Part shown: piece by piece, positions 56,348-64,000 of the stretch
Layout of the letters: the number at the start of each line of letters is the position of its first letter
How positions within the stretch are numbered: position 1 is the stretch's first letter
Assembly: GCA_030160035.1 (NCBI GenBank)
Contig: BSNO01000003.1
Coordinates: forward strand, 744,001-808,000
Direction: 5' to 3'
Source of the DNA: Rhizobium albus
Lineage (GTDB): Bacteria > Pseudomonadota > Alphaproteobacteria > Rhizobiales > Rhizobiaceae
Length of the DNA stretch: 64,000 nucleotides
The notes under the pieces: model-generated
Databases searched by the model: none
What the model was told of the DNA's origin: nothing
What the model saw: only the letters and a program-made list of their open reading frames with translations
Program-made: the position numbers and the translations under genes

Positions 56348-56936
56348 CGGCGCAATCCTGACGCTCGATCTCAGGCATCTCCAGATCGATCAGCCCGAAG
56401 TTGCCTGCGGCCGGGGTGTCGAAGAGGAGGAATTCGATGCCGAAAGGACCGTCTCCAGACAGAAACAGCCAGTTGCCGGAGCGGGCCTCCGCGCCGAGAC
56501 GAATTTCGAACGCACCGTCAGGCGCGCGCAGCACGCTTGCGGAATGCAGGGCACGCGAAAATGGCGGTTCGGCGTGGCTGATCTCACCGGACAACCCAGT
56601 CAGGCGCATGATCCAGACGCGGCTTGCAGGAACCTGGCCCGCAACCAAATAGGCGCAGGATGCGAGAAGTGGCGCGCCGGAGGTATCGGTCGTCGCCCGA
56701 AAGACGAGGCCTTCCGCCTGCCCAAGGCCGGAGCCATCGCCGAGCGCCCGTCTTGCCTTGTCATAGGGATTGGCGCCCGCGGTCTGCGCCAAGGGGTTGG
56801 CGACCCAAGGGCCGATCTCCAGGACATCGAAGGGATCTTCGGCATCGAGTGCGATCTTGGTGGCGGCAATGCCTCCACTGAACGCGATGGCGAGAGCAAG
56901 GCCAATGAAAAAGGGAATACGCAGCGCACCGATCAT
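56340..56936 (-). CDS. DUF1214 domain protein
   Basis: A 198-residue protein with an N-terminal membrane segment (IPFFIGLALAIAFSGGIAA) and a domain with ANPYDKARRALGDGSGLGQAEGL in two parts, then CAYLVAGQVPASRVWIMRL and FEIRLGAEARSGNWLFLSG: the DUF1214 pattern. AGGAAAGCGGCC precedes the ATG at 56936. First gene of the DUF1214-DUF1254 pair, which probably work as a complex. Confidence 0.82.
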   Translation of the reverse strand: MIGALRIPFFIGLALAIAFSGGIAATKIALDAEDPFDVLEIGPWVANPLAQTAGANPYDKARRALGDGSGLGQAEGLVFRATTDTSGAPLLASCAYLVAGQVPASRVWIMRLTGLSGEISHAEPPFSRALHSASVLRAPDGAFEIRLGAEARSGNWLFLSGDGPFGIEFLLFDTPAAGNFGLIDLEMPEIERQDCADA

Positions 56937-57040
56937 GGCCGCTTTCCTGCGTAAGGAGCATGGCCGTCCGATGGCACGACAACGCCGACAGGATCACGCC
57001 CGGTGATGGGTGGTACCTCAAGGATCACAGCAGGCATCAA

Positions 57041-59197
57041 TCAGAGATCGCCGCCATCGATGCGATCGCGCAGTTCGGCCAGTTCGCCTTCCGGACGCTC
57101 AGCCTCATCGACGCCGAAACTTTCGACCATCTGCCGCAGGATACGAGTGCCTTCCTGCGATAGGGCGCGCTGACGCACCGGACGCGCTTCGCCCGCCTCG
57201 GCGATCTGCGGGCTGTTTGCGTCGACTGCGGCGGGTGCTTCAGGCTCGACGCCGGGGATGGCGCGCAGGTCGATGCCGTGATGGGCAAAATCCATCAGCC
57301 GCTTGAACGTCATCGCCGGGAGCGAGCCGCCCGTCATGTTGTTGGTCGCGGTGAAGTTGTCGTTGCCGTACCAGACTGCAGCGGTGAAGTTGCCCGTGTA
57401 GCCGATGAACCACGCATCGCGGTAGGACTGTGACGTGCCCGTCTTGCCGGCGGTGCGGATGCCGTCGAGCTTGGCGCGCCGGGCGGTACCCCATTCGGGG
57501 ATCTGCGCCATCATCGTGTTCATGGAAACGGCTGCTTCTTCGGAGATCGCCCGTTCGGGCTTCGGAGCATCACGGCCGTGGTCGAACAGGACTTCGCCGC
57601 GATAGTTCAGGATTTGCGTGATGCCGTGCCGATTAGCCTGCATGCCGCCGGCCGGGAAGGTCGCATAGCCTGTGGCCATGTCCATCACGGTGATCTCCGA
57701 CGTGCCGAGCGGCATGGTCTTGTCGGTGCGGACGGGTGTTTGCACGCCCATGCGCTGCGCCGTTTCCGCAATGCGGTCCGTGCCGAGATGATCGCGGGCA
57801 AGACGCACGGGAACCGTGTTCAACGATTTCGCGAGCGCGGTCGTCAGATTGACGGAACCCGAATAGCCGCGTGTGTAATTGCGGGGCGACCAGCCGTTCC
57901 AGGTGATCGGGGCATCGGAGATGACCGAATCGGGTGTGAACCCGTTTTCCATTGCCGTGGCGTAGACGAAGCCTTTGAAGGACGACCCCGGCTGACGCAG
58001 CGCTTTCGTCGCACGGTTAAACTGGCTTTCGCCATAGTCGCGGCCGCCGACCATGGCGCGCACTGCGCCGCCATTCTCGATCAGCACGACCGCACCCTGG
58101 GTGACGTCGAAGCTCGCGCCGCTCTGGCGCAGGTCGAACTCCAGCGCGTCTTCAGCAGCTTTCTGCAGGTCGAGGTCGATCGTCGTGCGCACGATCAGCG
58201 AATGCTCGGGAAAGCTGCCGGCGATGCGCTGAACTTCCTCGAACGCCCAGTCGAGGAAATAGTCGGGTGCATCCTTGGTGCCGCGATCGATGACGCTTGC
58301 GGGGTTGCGCCGGGCACCGATGACCTGTCCCTCGGTCATCAGGCCGCCCTGGACGATGTTGGTGAGCACCTGGTTCGCGCGGGCACGTGCGGCCGGCAAA
58401 TTGTTGTGCGGGGCATAGCGGGCCGGCGCCTTGAACAGGCCCGCGAGCAGTGCCGATTCGGCCAGCGTCACATCCGTGACGGGTTTGCCGAAATAAAACT
58501 GCGAGGCGGCAGCGATGCCGAACGTGCCGCCGCCCATATAGGCGCGGTCGAGATAGAGGCCGAGGATCTCCTTTTTGGAGAGATTGGCCTCCAGCCAGAT
58601 CGCGAGGAAGGCCTCCTTGATCTTGCGCTCGATCGTGCGCTCATTGCTGAGGAAGATGTTCTTTGCGAGCTGCTGCGTGAGCGTCGATCCGCCCTGAACG
58701 ACCGAGCCTGCGCGGGCGTTCTCGCCCATCGCACGGGCGAGGCCGACGAAATCGATGCCGTAATGCTCGAAGAAGCGCCTGTCCTCGGTGCCAAGAACGG
58801 CCTTGACCAGATGGTCGGGCAGGGCATCGACCGGAACGGAATCCTCATGGATGATGCCGCGATGGCCGATTTCATTGCCGTAGCGATCGAGAAACGTGAC
58901 GGCGAAATCGTCCTGCGCGCGCCAGTTGCCATAGGTCGCATCGAACGCTGGCAGCGCAAGTGCGAGGAGAAGCACGAAGCCGGCGGTGCCGAGCGTCAGG
59001 CCTTCGCCCATGATTTCCACGACGAGCCGCTTGGTCCCTCGCACGCGGAAACGGCGAAAGAAAATGGTGATTTCTTCCCAGGTCTCGCCGAGGCCGGAGC
59101 CTGCGCCCCAAAGCGTGGAATCAAGCCAAGAATCAAGCCGCAACAGGAGGTTGCGACGCCGGCGTGGCCTGTTGCCCTGACTGAAGGGATCCTGCAC
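57041..59197 (-). CDS. Class A penicillin-binding protein (bifunctional transglycosylase/transpeptidase)
   Basis: A 718-residue bifunctional peptidoglycan synthase with one membrane segment (about residues 65-85). The transglycosylase domain has the catalytic Glu138 in TEDRRFFEHYGIDF, then GGSTLTQQLAKN and RKIKEAFLA. The transpeptidase has Ser405-x2-Lys408 in RQPGSSFKGF, SLN and KTGTSQSYRD. The mrcA/PBP1 type of Rhizobiales fits; length is a little short of PBP1a. Single gene, likely with its own promoter in 59198-59367. Confidence 0.95.
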   Translation of the reverse strand: MQDPFSQGNRPRRRRNLLLRLDSWLDSTLWGAGSGLGETWEEITIFFRRFRVRGTKRLVVEIMGEGLTLGTAGFVLLLALALPAFDATYGNWRAQDDFAVTFLDRYGNEIGHRGIIHEDSVPVDALPDHLVKAVLGTEDRRFFEHYGIDFVGLARAMGENARAGSVVQGGSTLTQQLAKNIFLSNERTIERKIKEAFLAIWLEANLSKKEILGLYLDRAYMGGGTFGIAAASQFYFGKPVTDVTLAESALLAGLFKAPARYAPHNNLPAARARANQVLTNIVQGGLMTEGQVIGARRNPASVIDRGTKDAPDYFLDWAFEEVQRIAGSFPEHSLIVRTTIDLDLQKAAEDALEFDLRQSGASFDVTQGAVVLIENGGAVRAMVGGRDYGESQFNRATKALRQPGSSFKGFVYATAMENGFTPDSVISDAPITWNGWSPRNYTRGYSGSVNLTTALAKSLNTVPVRLARDHLGTDRIAETAQRMGVQTPVRTDKTMPLGTSEITVMDMATGYATFPAGGMQANRHGITQILNYRGEVLFDHGRDAPKPERAISEEAAVSMNTMMAQIPEWGTARRAKLDGIRTAGKTGTSQSYRDAWFIGYTGNFTAAVWYGNDNFTATNNMTGGSLPAMTFKRLMDFAHHGIDLRAIPGVEPEAPAAVDANSPQIAEAGEARPVRQRALSQEGTRILRQMVESFGVDEAERPEGELAELRDRIDGGDL

Positions 59198-59367
59198 GAT
59201 CGATTACGCCCCGCTGTACACGAACCACCGGCGTATGGCAGCCGGCAGACCTGCGGCCGAAAATGCCGCAGCCGATGATCGCCCCTTGAGGTTTAAATTT
59301 TGTCGCAGTTTGCGGAAAAGAACAAGCAATCCGGCATTGCGCCGGGCTCAAAGAAAAGTTGCGCGGC

Positions 59368-59832
59368 ATGAATGACACACCCTTTTGGCAAACGAAGACT
59401 CTGGAGCAGATGAACGCGGCCGAGTGGGAAAGCCTGTGCGACGGGTGCGGGCGCTGCTGCCTCAACAAGCTGGAAGACTGGGATACCGGCGAGATCATCT
59501 GGACGAGCGTGCGGTGCCGCCTGCTCGACGACACGACGTGTCGCTGCTCCGATTACGAAAACCGGCAGGCGCAGGTACCGGACTGTATCGGCCTGACGCC
59601 GAAGGAAGTGCGCAGCCTGAGCTGGCTGCCGCCCACATGCGGCTATCGCCTCGTGCGCGATGGCGAAGACCTCTACTGGTGGCACCACCTGATTTCGGGC
59701 AGCCGCGACACGGTGCACGAGGCTGGCGTTTCGGTGCGCGGCCGCACGGTGCCGGAGGAGGGGATGGAGCTGGAAGACTACGAGGACCATCTGGTGGAAT
59801 GGCCCTTCGAAGTGCCGGACACGGCGCGGTAA
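59368..59832 (+). CDS. YcgN family cysteine-cluster protein (UPF0260)
   Basis: A 154-residue protein with conserved Cys in [31 protein letters not shown] and CGYRLV, which could bind metal or a cluster. The pattern matches UPF0260/YcgN; function unknown. The ATG at 59368 gives the family N terminus ([15 protein letters not shown]). Single gene. Confidence 0.9.
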   Translation: MNDTPFWQTKTLEQMNAAEWESLCDGCGRCCLNKLEDWDTGEIIWTSVRCRLLDDTTCRCSDYENRQAQVPDCIGLTPKEVRSLSWLPPTCGYRLVRDGEDLYWWHHLISGSRDTVHEAGVSVRGRTVPEEGMELEDYEDHLVEWPFEVPDTAR

Positions 59833-59946
59833 ATACCGGCCTTCAGCCTTCACTGCAGCCGCAGGCGGCAGATGCATGTGAAGGTGAATCACGCGTTACC
59901 GAAACCCATGCGCTGAACGCACGGCTCCTTCACGCAATCGGCCATT

Positions 59947-59975
59947 CATATTGCGGTGCAATAAACCCATATTGC
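59947..59975 (+). promoter_or_regulatory. Phased repeats upstream of the small gene at 60011
   Basis: CATATTGC occurs at 59947-59954 and again at 59968-59975, starts exactly 21 bases apart (two helical turns). The first copy is part of a perfect dyad, TATTGC-GGT-GCAATA (59949-59963), and both copies are followed by TGCA within 2-3 bases. The arrangement suits a two-site activator, 36-64 bases before the ATG at 60011. The regulator is not identified. Confidence 0.5.
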
Positions 59976-60010
59976 TGATGCACAGTGAATGACACCTTTT
60001 GGAGAAGATG

Positions 60011-60178
60011 ATGAGCACCCCCCGCAGCTTCCGTGACCGCGTTTCCGGCTTCGCTACCTACATGAGCGGCCTGCGTGAATGCGCCGCAGCAGTTGAAGCT
60101 GGCCGCAAGCCGAGCGCCCGTGCGCTCAACTCGATCGGTCTGGACCCGAAGTCCTTCGACGGCATCAACTGGCGCTAA
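60011..60178 (+). CDS. Small protein, 55 residues
   Basis: A 55-residue basic protein, or 56 if the ATG at 60008 is used: STPRSFRDRVSGFATYM, then AAAVEAGRKPSARALNSIG and a C-terminal DPKSFDGINWR. The tandem ATG codons follow TTTGGAGAAG; the second has the better 7-base spacing. Codon use is strongly like the expressed genes of this genome. The C-terminal L-x2-LGIDPxxF-like pattern resembles the end of DUF1127-type small proteins, but I do not assign it. It has its own upstream repeats and terminator, so it is a separate transcription unit. Confidence 0.72.
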   Translation: MSTPRSFRDRVSGFATYMSGLRECAAAVEAGRKPSARALNSIGLDPKSFDGINWR

Positions 60179-60215
60179 GAGCGACTGCTGATCCGGTCGA
60201 CAGACCGACACTCCG

Positions 60216-60249
60216 AAGCCACCGCCGGCCAACGTCGCGGTGGCTTTTT
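60216..60249 (+). terminator. Intrinsic terminator of the small gene
   Basis: AAGCCACCGC (60216-60225) pairs with GCGGTGGCTT (60237-60246), 11-base loop, and T residues run to 60249. Confidence 0.94.
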
Positions 60250-60288
60250 GCATTCAGCTGCCTGCTTGGTGGTATAGGAAAAAATTCC

Positions 60289-60317
60289 TTGACACCGTGA
60301 CGGTGGTTTGATAGGGT
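60289..60317 (+). promoter_or_regulatory. Sigma-70-type promoter in front of the GTA cluster
   Basis: Consensus -35 TTGACA (60289-60294), a 17-base spacer, and TAGGGT (60312-60317), with TG one base before it (extended -10). Transcription would start near 60324. It lies after the small gene's terminator and before the leader and terminator at 60398-60423. Confidence 0.65.
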
Positions 60318-60323
60318 TCATCT

Positions 60324-60423
60324 ACAGTCGGAAAAGTGCGGCTGGCGGGGCAGGGCGGCTGGAGCGCCCTGGCTTTGAGACGGATAGACCGAAGTTGAGC
60401 GCTGCTTTTGCGGCGCTTTTTTT
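60324..60423 (+). ncRNA. Candidate small RNA or attenuator leader of about 100 nt
   Basis: The stretch from the predicted start to the intrinsic terminator has no start codon and no ribosome binding site placed for a peptide. It folds as an unpaired 5' end, a hairpin CAGGGCG (60351-60357) / CGCCCTG (60365-60371) with GGAG in its loop, then the terminator hairpin. It could be a free small RNA or the leader of the GTA genes. I could not match it to a known family by eye. Confidence 0.5.
60398..60423 (+). terminator. Intrinsic terminator between the promoter and the GTA genes
   Basis: AGCGCTGC (60398-60405) and GCGGCGCT (60410-60417) pair over a TTTT loop with one G-T wobble, followed by seven T residues (60417-60423). 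It ends 19 bases before the first GTA gene, so transcripts from 60324 would stop here unless antiterminated. Confidence 0.9.
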
Positions 60424-60441
60424 ATGCGCGGTGGGTGGATG

Positions 60442-60801
60442 ATGGCGAAGACGGCAGCGGAGCGGAAGGGCCTGAAACTCCTGGACCGGCTCTGGCGAAG
60501 GCTCGAGCGCGAATACGGCGCGTTCGAAGTGATCAGAGCGCGATCGGAGAAAGAGCGGGCGGAGCGCAGTGACGCAGACGCACTGCGCGACATCAAGTCG
60601 ATCCTTGATCTGATCGTGAGCTTCGCGAAGACCCATGAGAAACTTCTGGAACTGATCCTGGCCGATGTCTTCAGCAGGGACGCAGATGTGAAAATTGATC
60701 GGGAGCGGCTGGCGGCGCGCGTTTCGGCCCGGATCGAGGCGCTTTTTGCGGAGCGGATCAAGCTGGAGAGGGAGCCGGGCGGCGCTGATGGGGACGAGTG
60801 A
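60442..60801 (+). CDS. Candidate GTA small terminase subunit (g1 position)
   Basis: A 119-residue charged helical protein (Lys/Glu/Arg-rich, no Cys), for example RKGLKLLDRLWRRLEREYG and KIDRERLAARVSARIEALF; coiled coils are likely. It sits directly before the large terminase, as does RcGTA gp1, a TerS that lacks the DNA-binding domain of phage relatives. GGTGGGTGG precedes ATG 60442 (ATG 60439 and 60424 are alternatives). It overlaps the large terminase gene by 14 bases. Function rests on position and shape. Confidence 0.65.
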   Translation: MAKTAAERKGLKLLDRLWRRLEREYGAFEVIRARSEKERAERSDADALRDIKSILDLIVSFAKTHEKLLELILADVFSRDADVKIDRERLAARVSARIEALFAERIKLEREPGGADGDE

Positions 60802-62086
60802 CGCAGGACTGACAAAGGGACTGTCGCAGGACGAGCAGACATTTATCGATACGGACTGGGCCTATCAGGGGAGGAAGGCCCAGCATCCGCCGGACGGGAA
60901 TTGGCGCACCTGGCTTTTGATGGGCGGGCGCGGATCTGGAAAGACCCGCGCGGGATCGGAGTGGGTGCAGGGTATGGCATCCAGCACCGGGCGCCAAGCA
61001 AACGGGACGGGAGCCACCCGCCCGGAAATGCGGATCGCGCTTGTAGGAGAAACGCTCGGCGATGCGCGAGAGGTGATGATCGACGGCGTATCGGGCATTG
61101 CGCGGATCGCGCGACACGACCGCCCGCGGTTTGAAGCCTCGCGGCGCCGGCTGGTCTGGGCGAGCGGCGCGGTGGCGCAGATTTTCTCGTCAGAGGATCC
61201 GGAAAGCCTGCGCGGGCCGCAATTCGAGCTGGCCTGGTGCGACGAACTGGCCAAATGGCGGCACCCGGACGAGACCTTCGACATGCTGCAATTCGGACTG
61301 CGGCTCGGTGAACGGCCGAGGCAATTGGTGACGACGACGCCGCGCGCAGTGCCGCTTTTGAAGCGGATCATGGCCGACCCGACGACGGCATGCGTAAGGA
61401 TTGCGACACAGGACAACAGCGCCAATCTCGCACCGGGATTTCTGGAGGCGATCGAGGGTCGCTATGGCGGAACCCGTCTTGGACGACAGGAACTGGGCGG
61501 CGAGTTGATCGAAGACCGGGAAGACGCGCTCTGGTCGCGCGCTCTGGTCGAACGGGCACGCCAGCGACTTGCAGGAAAGCTCCATCGCATCGTCATTGCG
61601 GTCGATCCGCCGGCGGCGGCGGCCGCGCCTGGGTCCTGCTGCGGGATCGTCGTCGCGGGACTGGACGACGCGGACCACGCGGTGGTGATTGCCGACGGGT
61701 CGGTCGCTGGTGCGACGCCTGCCGGCTGGGCACAGCAGGTGGTGGCGCTTTATCGCCGCTTCGGGGCCGATCGGGTTGTCGCGGAGATCAACCAGGGCGG
61801 CGACATGGTTGCGGCCATGCTGCGTTCGGTGGATGCGAAATTGCCGATCGCGACGGTGCGGGCAACGCGCGGAAAGTGGCTGCGCGCCGAGCCGGTCGCA
61901 GCGCTTTACGAGCAGGGCCGGGTGCGCCACGCGGGCGCCTTTCCCGACCTTGAGGATCAGATGTGCGATTTCGGGCCGGACGGGCTTTCAGGCGGACGTT
62001 CGCCGGACCGCTTGGACGCGCTCGTCTGGGCCATCACGGCCCTGCTGCTCGGCCATGATGGTGCGCCGCGCGTTCGCGGAATTTAG
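60788..62086 (+). CDS. GTA large terminase subunit
   Basis: A 432-residue packaging motor. Walker A MGGRGSGKTRAGSEW (residues 45-59), Walker B region LAWCDELAKWR near 147, and a nuclease part opening with IVIAVDPPA. Terminases cut and pump DNA into heads; GTA versions package random host DNA. The ATG at 60788 lies inside the end of the small terminase gene; the frame is open further upstream but that part is the other gene. Confidence 0.93.
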   Translation: MGTSDAGLTKGLSQDEQTFIDTDWAYQGRKAQHPPDGNWRTWLLMGGRGSGKTRAGSEWVQGMASSTGRQANGTGATRPEMRIALVGETLGDAREVMIDGVSGIARIARHDRPRFEASRRRLVWASGAVAQIFSSEDPESLRGPQFELAWCDELAKWRHPDETFDMLQFGLRLGERPRQLVTTTPRAVPLLKRIMADPTTACVRIATQDNSANLAPGFLEAIEGRYGGTRLGRQELGGELIEDREDALWSRALVERARQRLAGKLHRIVIAVDPPAAAAAPGSCCGIVVAGLDDADHAVVIADGSVAGATPAGWAQQVVALYRRFGADRVVAEINQGGDMVAAMLRSVDAKLPIATVRATRGKWLRAEPVAALYEQGRVRHAGAFPDLEDQMCDFGPDGLSGGRSPDRLDALVWAITALLLGHDGAPRVRGI

Positions 62087-62105
62087 AACCAAGCGAGGAC
62101 GACAG

Positions 62106-63293
62106 ATGAAATTCTCTTTCAGCCTGCCTTGGCGCAAAGCCGAGGCCGGGGCGCGGCCGGCTGTGGAAACCAAGGCCAGCCAGTTCGGCGCGGGCTTCGT
62201 CGCCTTGCACCAGACGGTGGGTGCGCAATGGTCGGGCCGATCCTTCGGGGCGCTTGCTCATGCAGGCTACATGCGAAACCCGATCGGGCACCGTTGCGTG
62301 CGGCTGATTGCCGAAGCGGGCGCCTCGGTGCCGCTGATCGCCTATGAGGGGGACCGGGAGCTCGATCGCCACCCGGTCCTGGAGCTGATGGCGGCGCCCA
62401 ACGGCAGCCAGGCGGGCGTGGAATTTCGCGAAGCGCTGATCGGGCAGCTGGTGCTTTCCGGTAATGCCTATGTGGAGGCGGTGGGGATCGGCGAGCGGCT
62501 GCGGGAGTTACATCTCCTGAGGCCTGACCTCGTGACGCCGGTGGAGGATCGGAGCGGCTGGCTCACCGGCTATGACTATAGCTGCCGTGGGCAGAAGCGA
62601 CGCATCGGGCTTGGCCATGCTGGCGAAGGCGGGCTAATGCACTTGCGGCTGTTCAATCCGCTCGATGCGCATATGGGCTTTCCGCCGCTTGCCGCTGCCG
62701 CGATGGCGCTCGACCTGCACAATCAGGCCGCGATCTGGAACAAGGCCCTGCTCGACAATTCGGCACGGCCGTCCGGCGCGCTGGTCTACCAGCCGAAAGA
62801 GGGCGGCAACCTCACCGAGGAGCAATATGAGCGCCTGAAAGAAGAGCTGGAGGAGGGCTATTCCGGCGCAAGGCGCGCGGGGCGGCCGCTTCTTCTGGAA
62901 GGTGGGCTCGACTGGAAAGCGATGGCGCTGACGCCGCGCGAGATGGATTTCGTCGAGGCAAAGAACGGTGCTGCGCGCGATATCGCACTCGCACTCGGGG
63001 TGCCGCCGATGCTGCTGGGGATACCCGGTGACAACACCTATGCAAATTACCAGGAGGCGAACCGCGCGTTTTACCGGCTGACGATCCTGCCGCTGATGAC
63101 GCGCATCTGTGCGCGCCTGACGCACTGGCTTTGCCCGGCGTTCGGTGACGACATCCGCATCAATTTCGACACCGACCAGATCGCGGGGCTCGCCATCGAG
63201 CGGGAAGCCGACTGGAAACGCCTGCAGGCTGCGGATTTCCTGACCGAGGACGAGAAGCGAAAAGCCGTGGGATATGAACCGCTTGAGCGGTGA
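62106..63293 (+). CDS. GTA portal protein (HK97 family)
   Basis: A 395-residue portal. MRNPIGHRCVRLIAEAGASVP, HPVLELMAAPN and LSGNAYVEAVG are the HK97 portal patterns; the later LALGVPPMLLGIPGDNTYANYQEANRAFYR (in parts) is the most typical. ATG at 62106, 19 bases after the terminase. It forms the ring through which DNA enters the head. Confidence 0.94.
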   Translation: MKFSFSLPWRKAEAGARPAVETKASQFGAGFVALHQTVGAQWSGRSFGALAHAGYMRNPIGHRCVRLIAEAGASVPLIAYEGDRELDRHPVLELMAAPNGSQAGVEFREALIGQLVLSGNAYVEAVGIGERLRELHLLRPDLVTPVEDRSGWLTGYDYSCRGQKRRIGLGHAGEGGLMHLRLFNPLDAHMGFPPLAAAAMALDLHNQAAIWNKALLDNSARPSGALVYQPKEGGNLTEEQYERLKEELEEGYSGARRAGRPLLLEGGLDWKAMALTPREMDFVEAKNGAARDIALALGVPPMLLGIPGDNTYANYQEANRAFYRLTILPLMTRICARLTHWLCPAFGDDIRINFDTDQIAGLAIEREADWKRLQAADFLTEDEKRKAVGYEPLER

Positions 63294-63366
63294 ATTGGAT
63301 TCAGACCGGCAGCGGGTTGAATCGATCTCTCAAGGGAACGGGCAGGGGGTGAATGGAGAAGCGACG

Positions 63367-63672
63367 ATGACGGACCTGATTCAGGACATCGGCCTTTTGC
63401 TTGCGAAGGGTCTCGGCGCCATGGCCGGTGCGATCATCTCGCTGATCTACCTCCTCCCGAAAAGCAGGCGCGAAGCGGCGGGGCGCTTCTTCATCGGGGT
63501 CGCGAGCGGGATGATCTTCGGCGGTGCGGTGGGCGTTGCGCTGTCCGACTGGCTGGCGATCGGATCGCGGCTGACACCGATCGAAATCACGCTGATGGGC
63601 TCTGCCGCAGCGAGCCTTTGCGCCTGGTGGGCTCTCGGCGTTCTGGCCCGGCTGGCCGAACGCTGGAAATAG
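63367..63672 (+). CDS. Small membrane protein in GTA cluster (DUF6107-like)
   Basis: A 101-residue protein with two or three hydrophobic segments (LLLAKGLGAMAGAIISLIYLLP, in part; FFIGVASGMIFGGAVGVALSDW; an Ala-rich third). A gene of this kind sits between portal and protease in Rhizobiales GTA clusters; I think it is DUF6107, not certain. GGAGAAG precedes ATG 63367. An earlier in-frame ATG at 63274 would overlap the portal gene. Confidence 0.65.
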   Translation: MTDLIQDIGLLLAKGLGAMAGAIISLIYLLPKSRREAAGRFFIGVASGMIFGGAVGVALSDWLAIGSRLTPIEITLMGSAAASLCAWWALGVLARLAERWK

Positions 63673-63727
63673 CAAAGCCCGGCCGGGGCGGCTGAAGCGG
63701 GCGTCATTCGAGACATGAGGAACGACC

Positions 63728-64000
63728 ATGAGTGCAGACGCGATCATCGCCTGCAGACAGAAGAAATATGCCGATCTGGCACTGGAGACAGTGACGGAGG
63801 CGGGGCGGTTCTCCGGTTATGCCAGCGTCTTCGACGCCGTCGACCTCGGTCGTGATGCGATCGCGCCCGGCGCCTTTGCGACTTCGCTGAAGGCACGCGG
63901 CTCCAGCGGCGTGAAGATGCTGTTCCAGCACGATCCCAATATTCCGATCGGCCGGTGGGTGTCGATCGTAGAGGACCGGCGCGGCCTCAAGGTGACAGGC
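63728..64000 (+). CDS. GTA prohead protease (HK97 family), 5' part
   Basis: The first 91 codons of a prohead protease, open to the window end. GRFSGYASVFDAVDLGRDAIAP and FATSLKA are the HK97-type S78 protease N terminus, and MLFQHDPNIPIGRW has the catalytic His. It matures the major capsid protein, expected next beyond the window. ATG at 63728 follows GAGGAACGACC. Confidence 0.9.
   Translation, partial: MSADAIIACRQKKYADLALETVTEAGRFSGYASVFDAVDLGRDAIAPGAFATSLKARGSSGVKMLFQHDPNIPIGRWVSIVEDRRGLKVTG

Larger units (their letters stand above)
60289..64000 (+). mobile_element. Left end of a gene transfer agent (GTA)-like cluster
   Basis: Promoter, leader with terminator, then five co-directional packaging and head genes: candidate small terminase, large terminase, portal, small membrane protein, prohead protease. 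This order matches RcGTA genes g1 to g4. No integrase, repressor or lysis gene is seen on this side, and base composition matches the host, which favours a domesticated GTA over an active prophage. The cluster continues past the window. Confidence 0.8.

Noticed and set aside
1-64000. CRISPR arrays, rRNA genes, insertion sequences, riboswitches
   Set aside because: No regularly spaced repeats, no rRNA motifs, no transposase and no recognised riboswitch core were found; upstream regions of bioY and cysD were looked at specifically.

Overview
The window is GC-rich chromosomal DNA of an alphaproteobacterium of the order Hyphomicrobiales (Rhizobiales), close to Rhizobiaceae, Phyllobacteriaceae or Aurantimonadaceae; I cannot name a genus. 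The grounds are the smc-ppdK neighbourhood, a MucR regulator, a seven-gene Mrp/Pha antiporter operon, a fused CysN/C, a rhizobial-type asparaginase, a TIGR03808 family protein, split DUF1254/DUF1214 genes, DUF6456, DUF5330, DUF1491 and DUF2336 proteins, and a gene transfer agent (GTA) cluster. There is no rRNA, CRISPR array or insertion sequence. Two tRNA genes are present (Gln-UUG and Pro-CGG).

Layout. 1-9.5 kb: 3' part of smc, a PilZ protein, ppdK, a glycosyltransferase, a DUF1499 protein, an MBL-fold hydrolase and bioY. 9.7-14.2 kb: sulfate activation genes cysD-cysN/C, a lipoprotein L,D-transpeptidase, both tRNAs and a MaoC hydratase. 14.3-22.9 kb: an MHYT hybrid sensor kinase, a four-gene spermidine/putrescine-type ABC operon, an Mrp Fe-S ATPase and an SDR. 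22.9-34.2 kb: DUF3750, asparaginase, TIGR03808, YciE, a Doc/AbrB toxin-antitoxin pair, a two-subunit methylmalonyl-CoA mutase, a HerA-like ATPase and a second L,D-transpeptidase. 34.3-41.6 kb: haloacid dehalogenase, branched-chain aminotransferase, Fe-type SOD behind an EcfG-type stress promoter, two c-type cytochromes, oligopeptidase B and MsrB. 41.9-47.8 kb: mrpABCDEFG. 48-59.8 kb: mucR, a stand-alone DnaA domain IV-like protein overlapping a DUF6456 gene, SufE, a PAS-less or PAS-poor membrane histidine kinase overlapping a peptidoglycan-binding protein, several conserved proteins of unknown function, and a class A PBP.

60-64 kb: a 56-codon gene with phased repeats upstream, then a strong promoter, a leader of about 100 nt ending in an intrinsic terminator, and the left end of a GTA-like packaging cluster (candidate small terminase, large terminase, portal, small membrane protein, prohead protease cut by the window end). 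The promoter-leader-terminator in front of the GTA genes is the most interesting signal: it can be a small RNA, an antitermination-controlled leader, or both.

Start sites were chosen by ribosome-binding-site spacing and family length. Functions are from recognised motifs; no database search was run.
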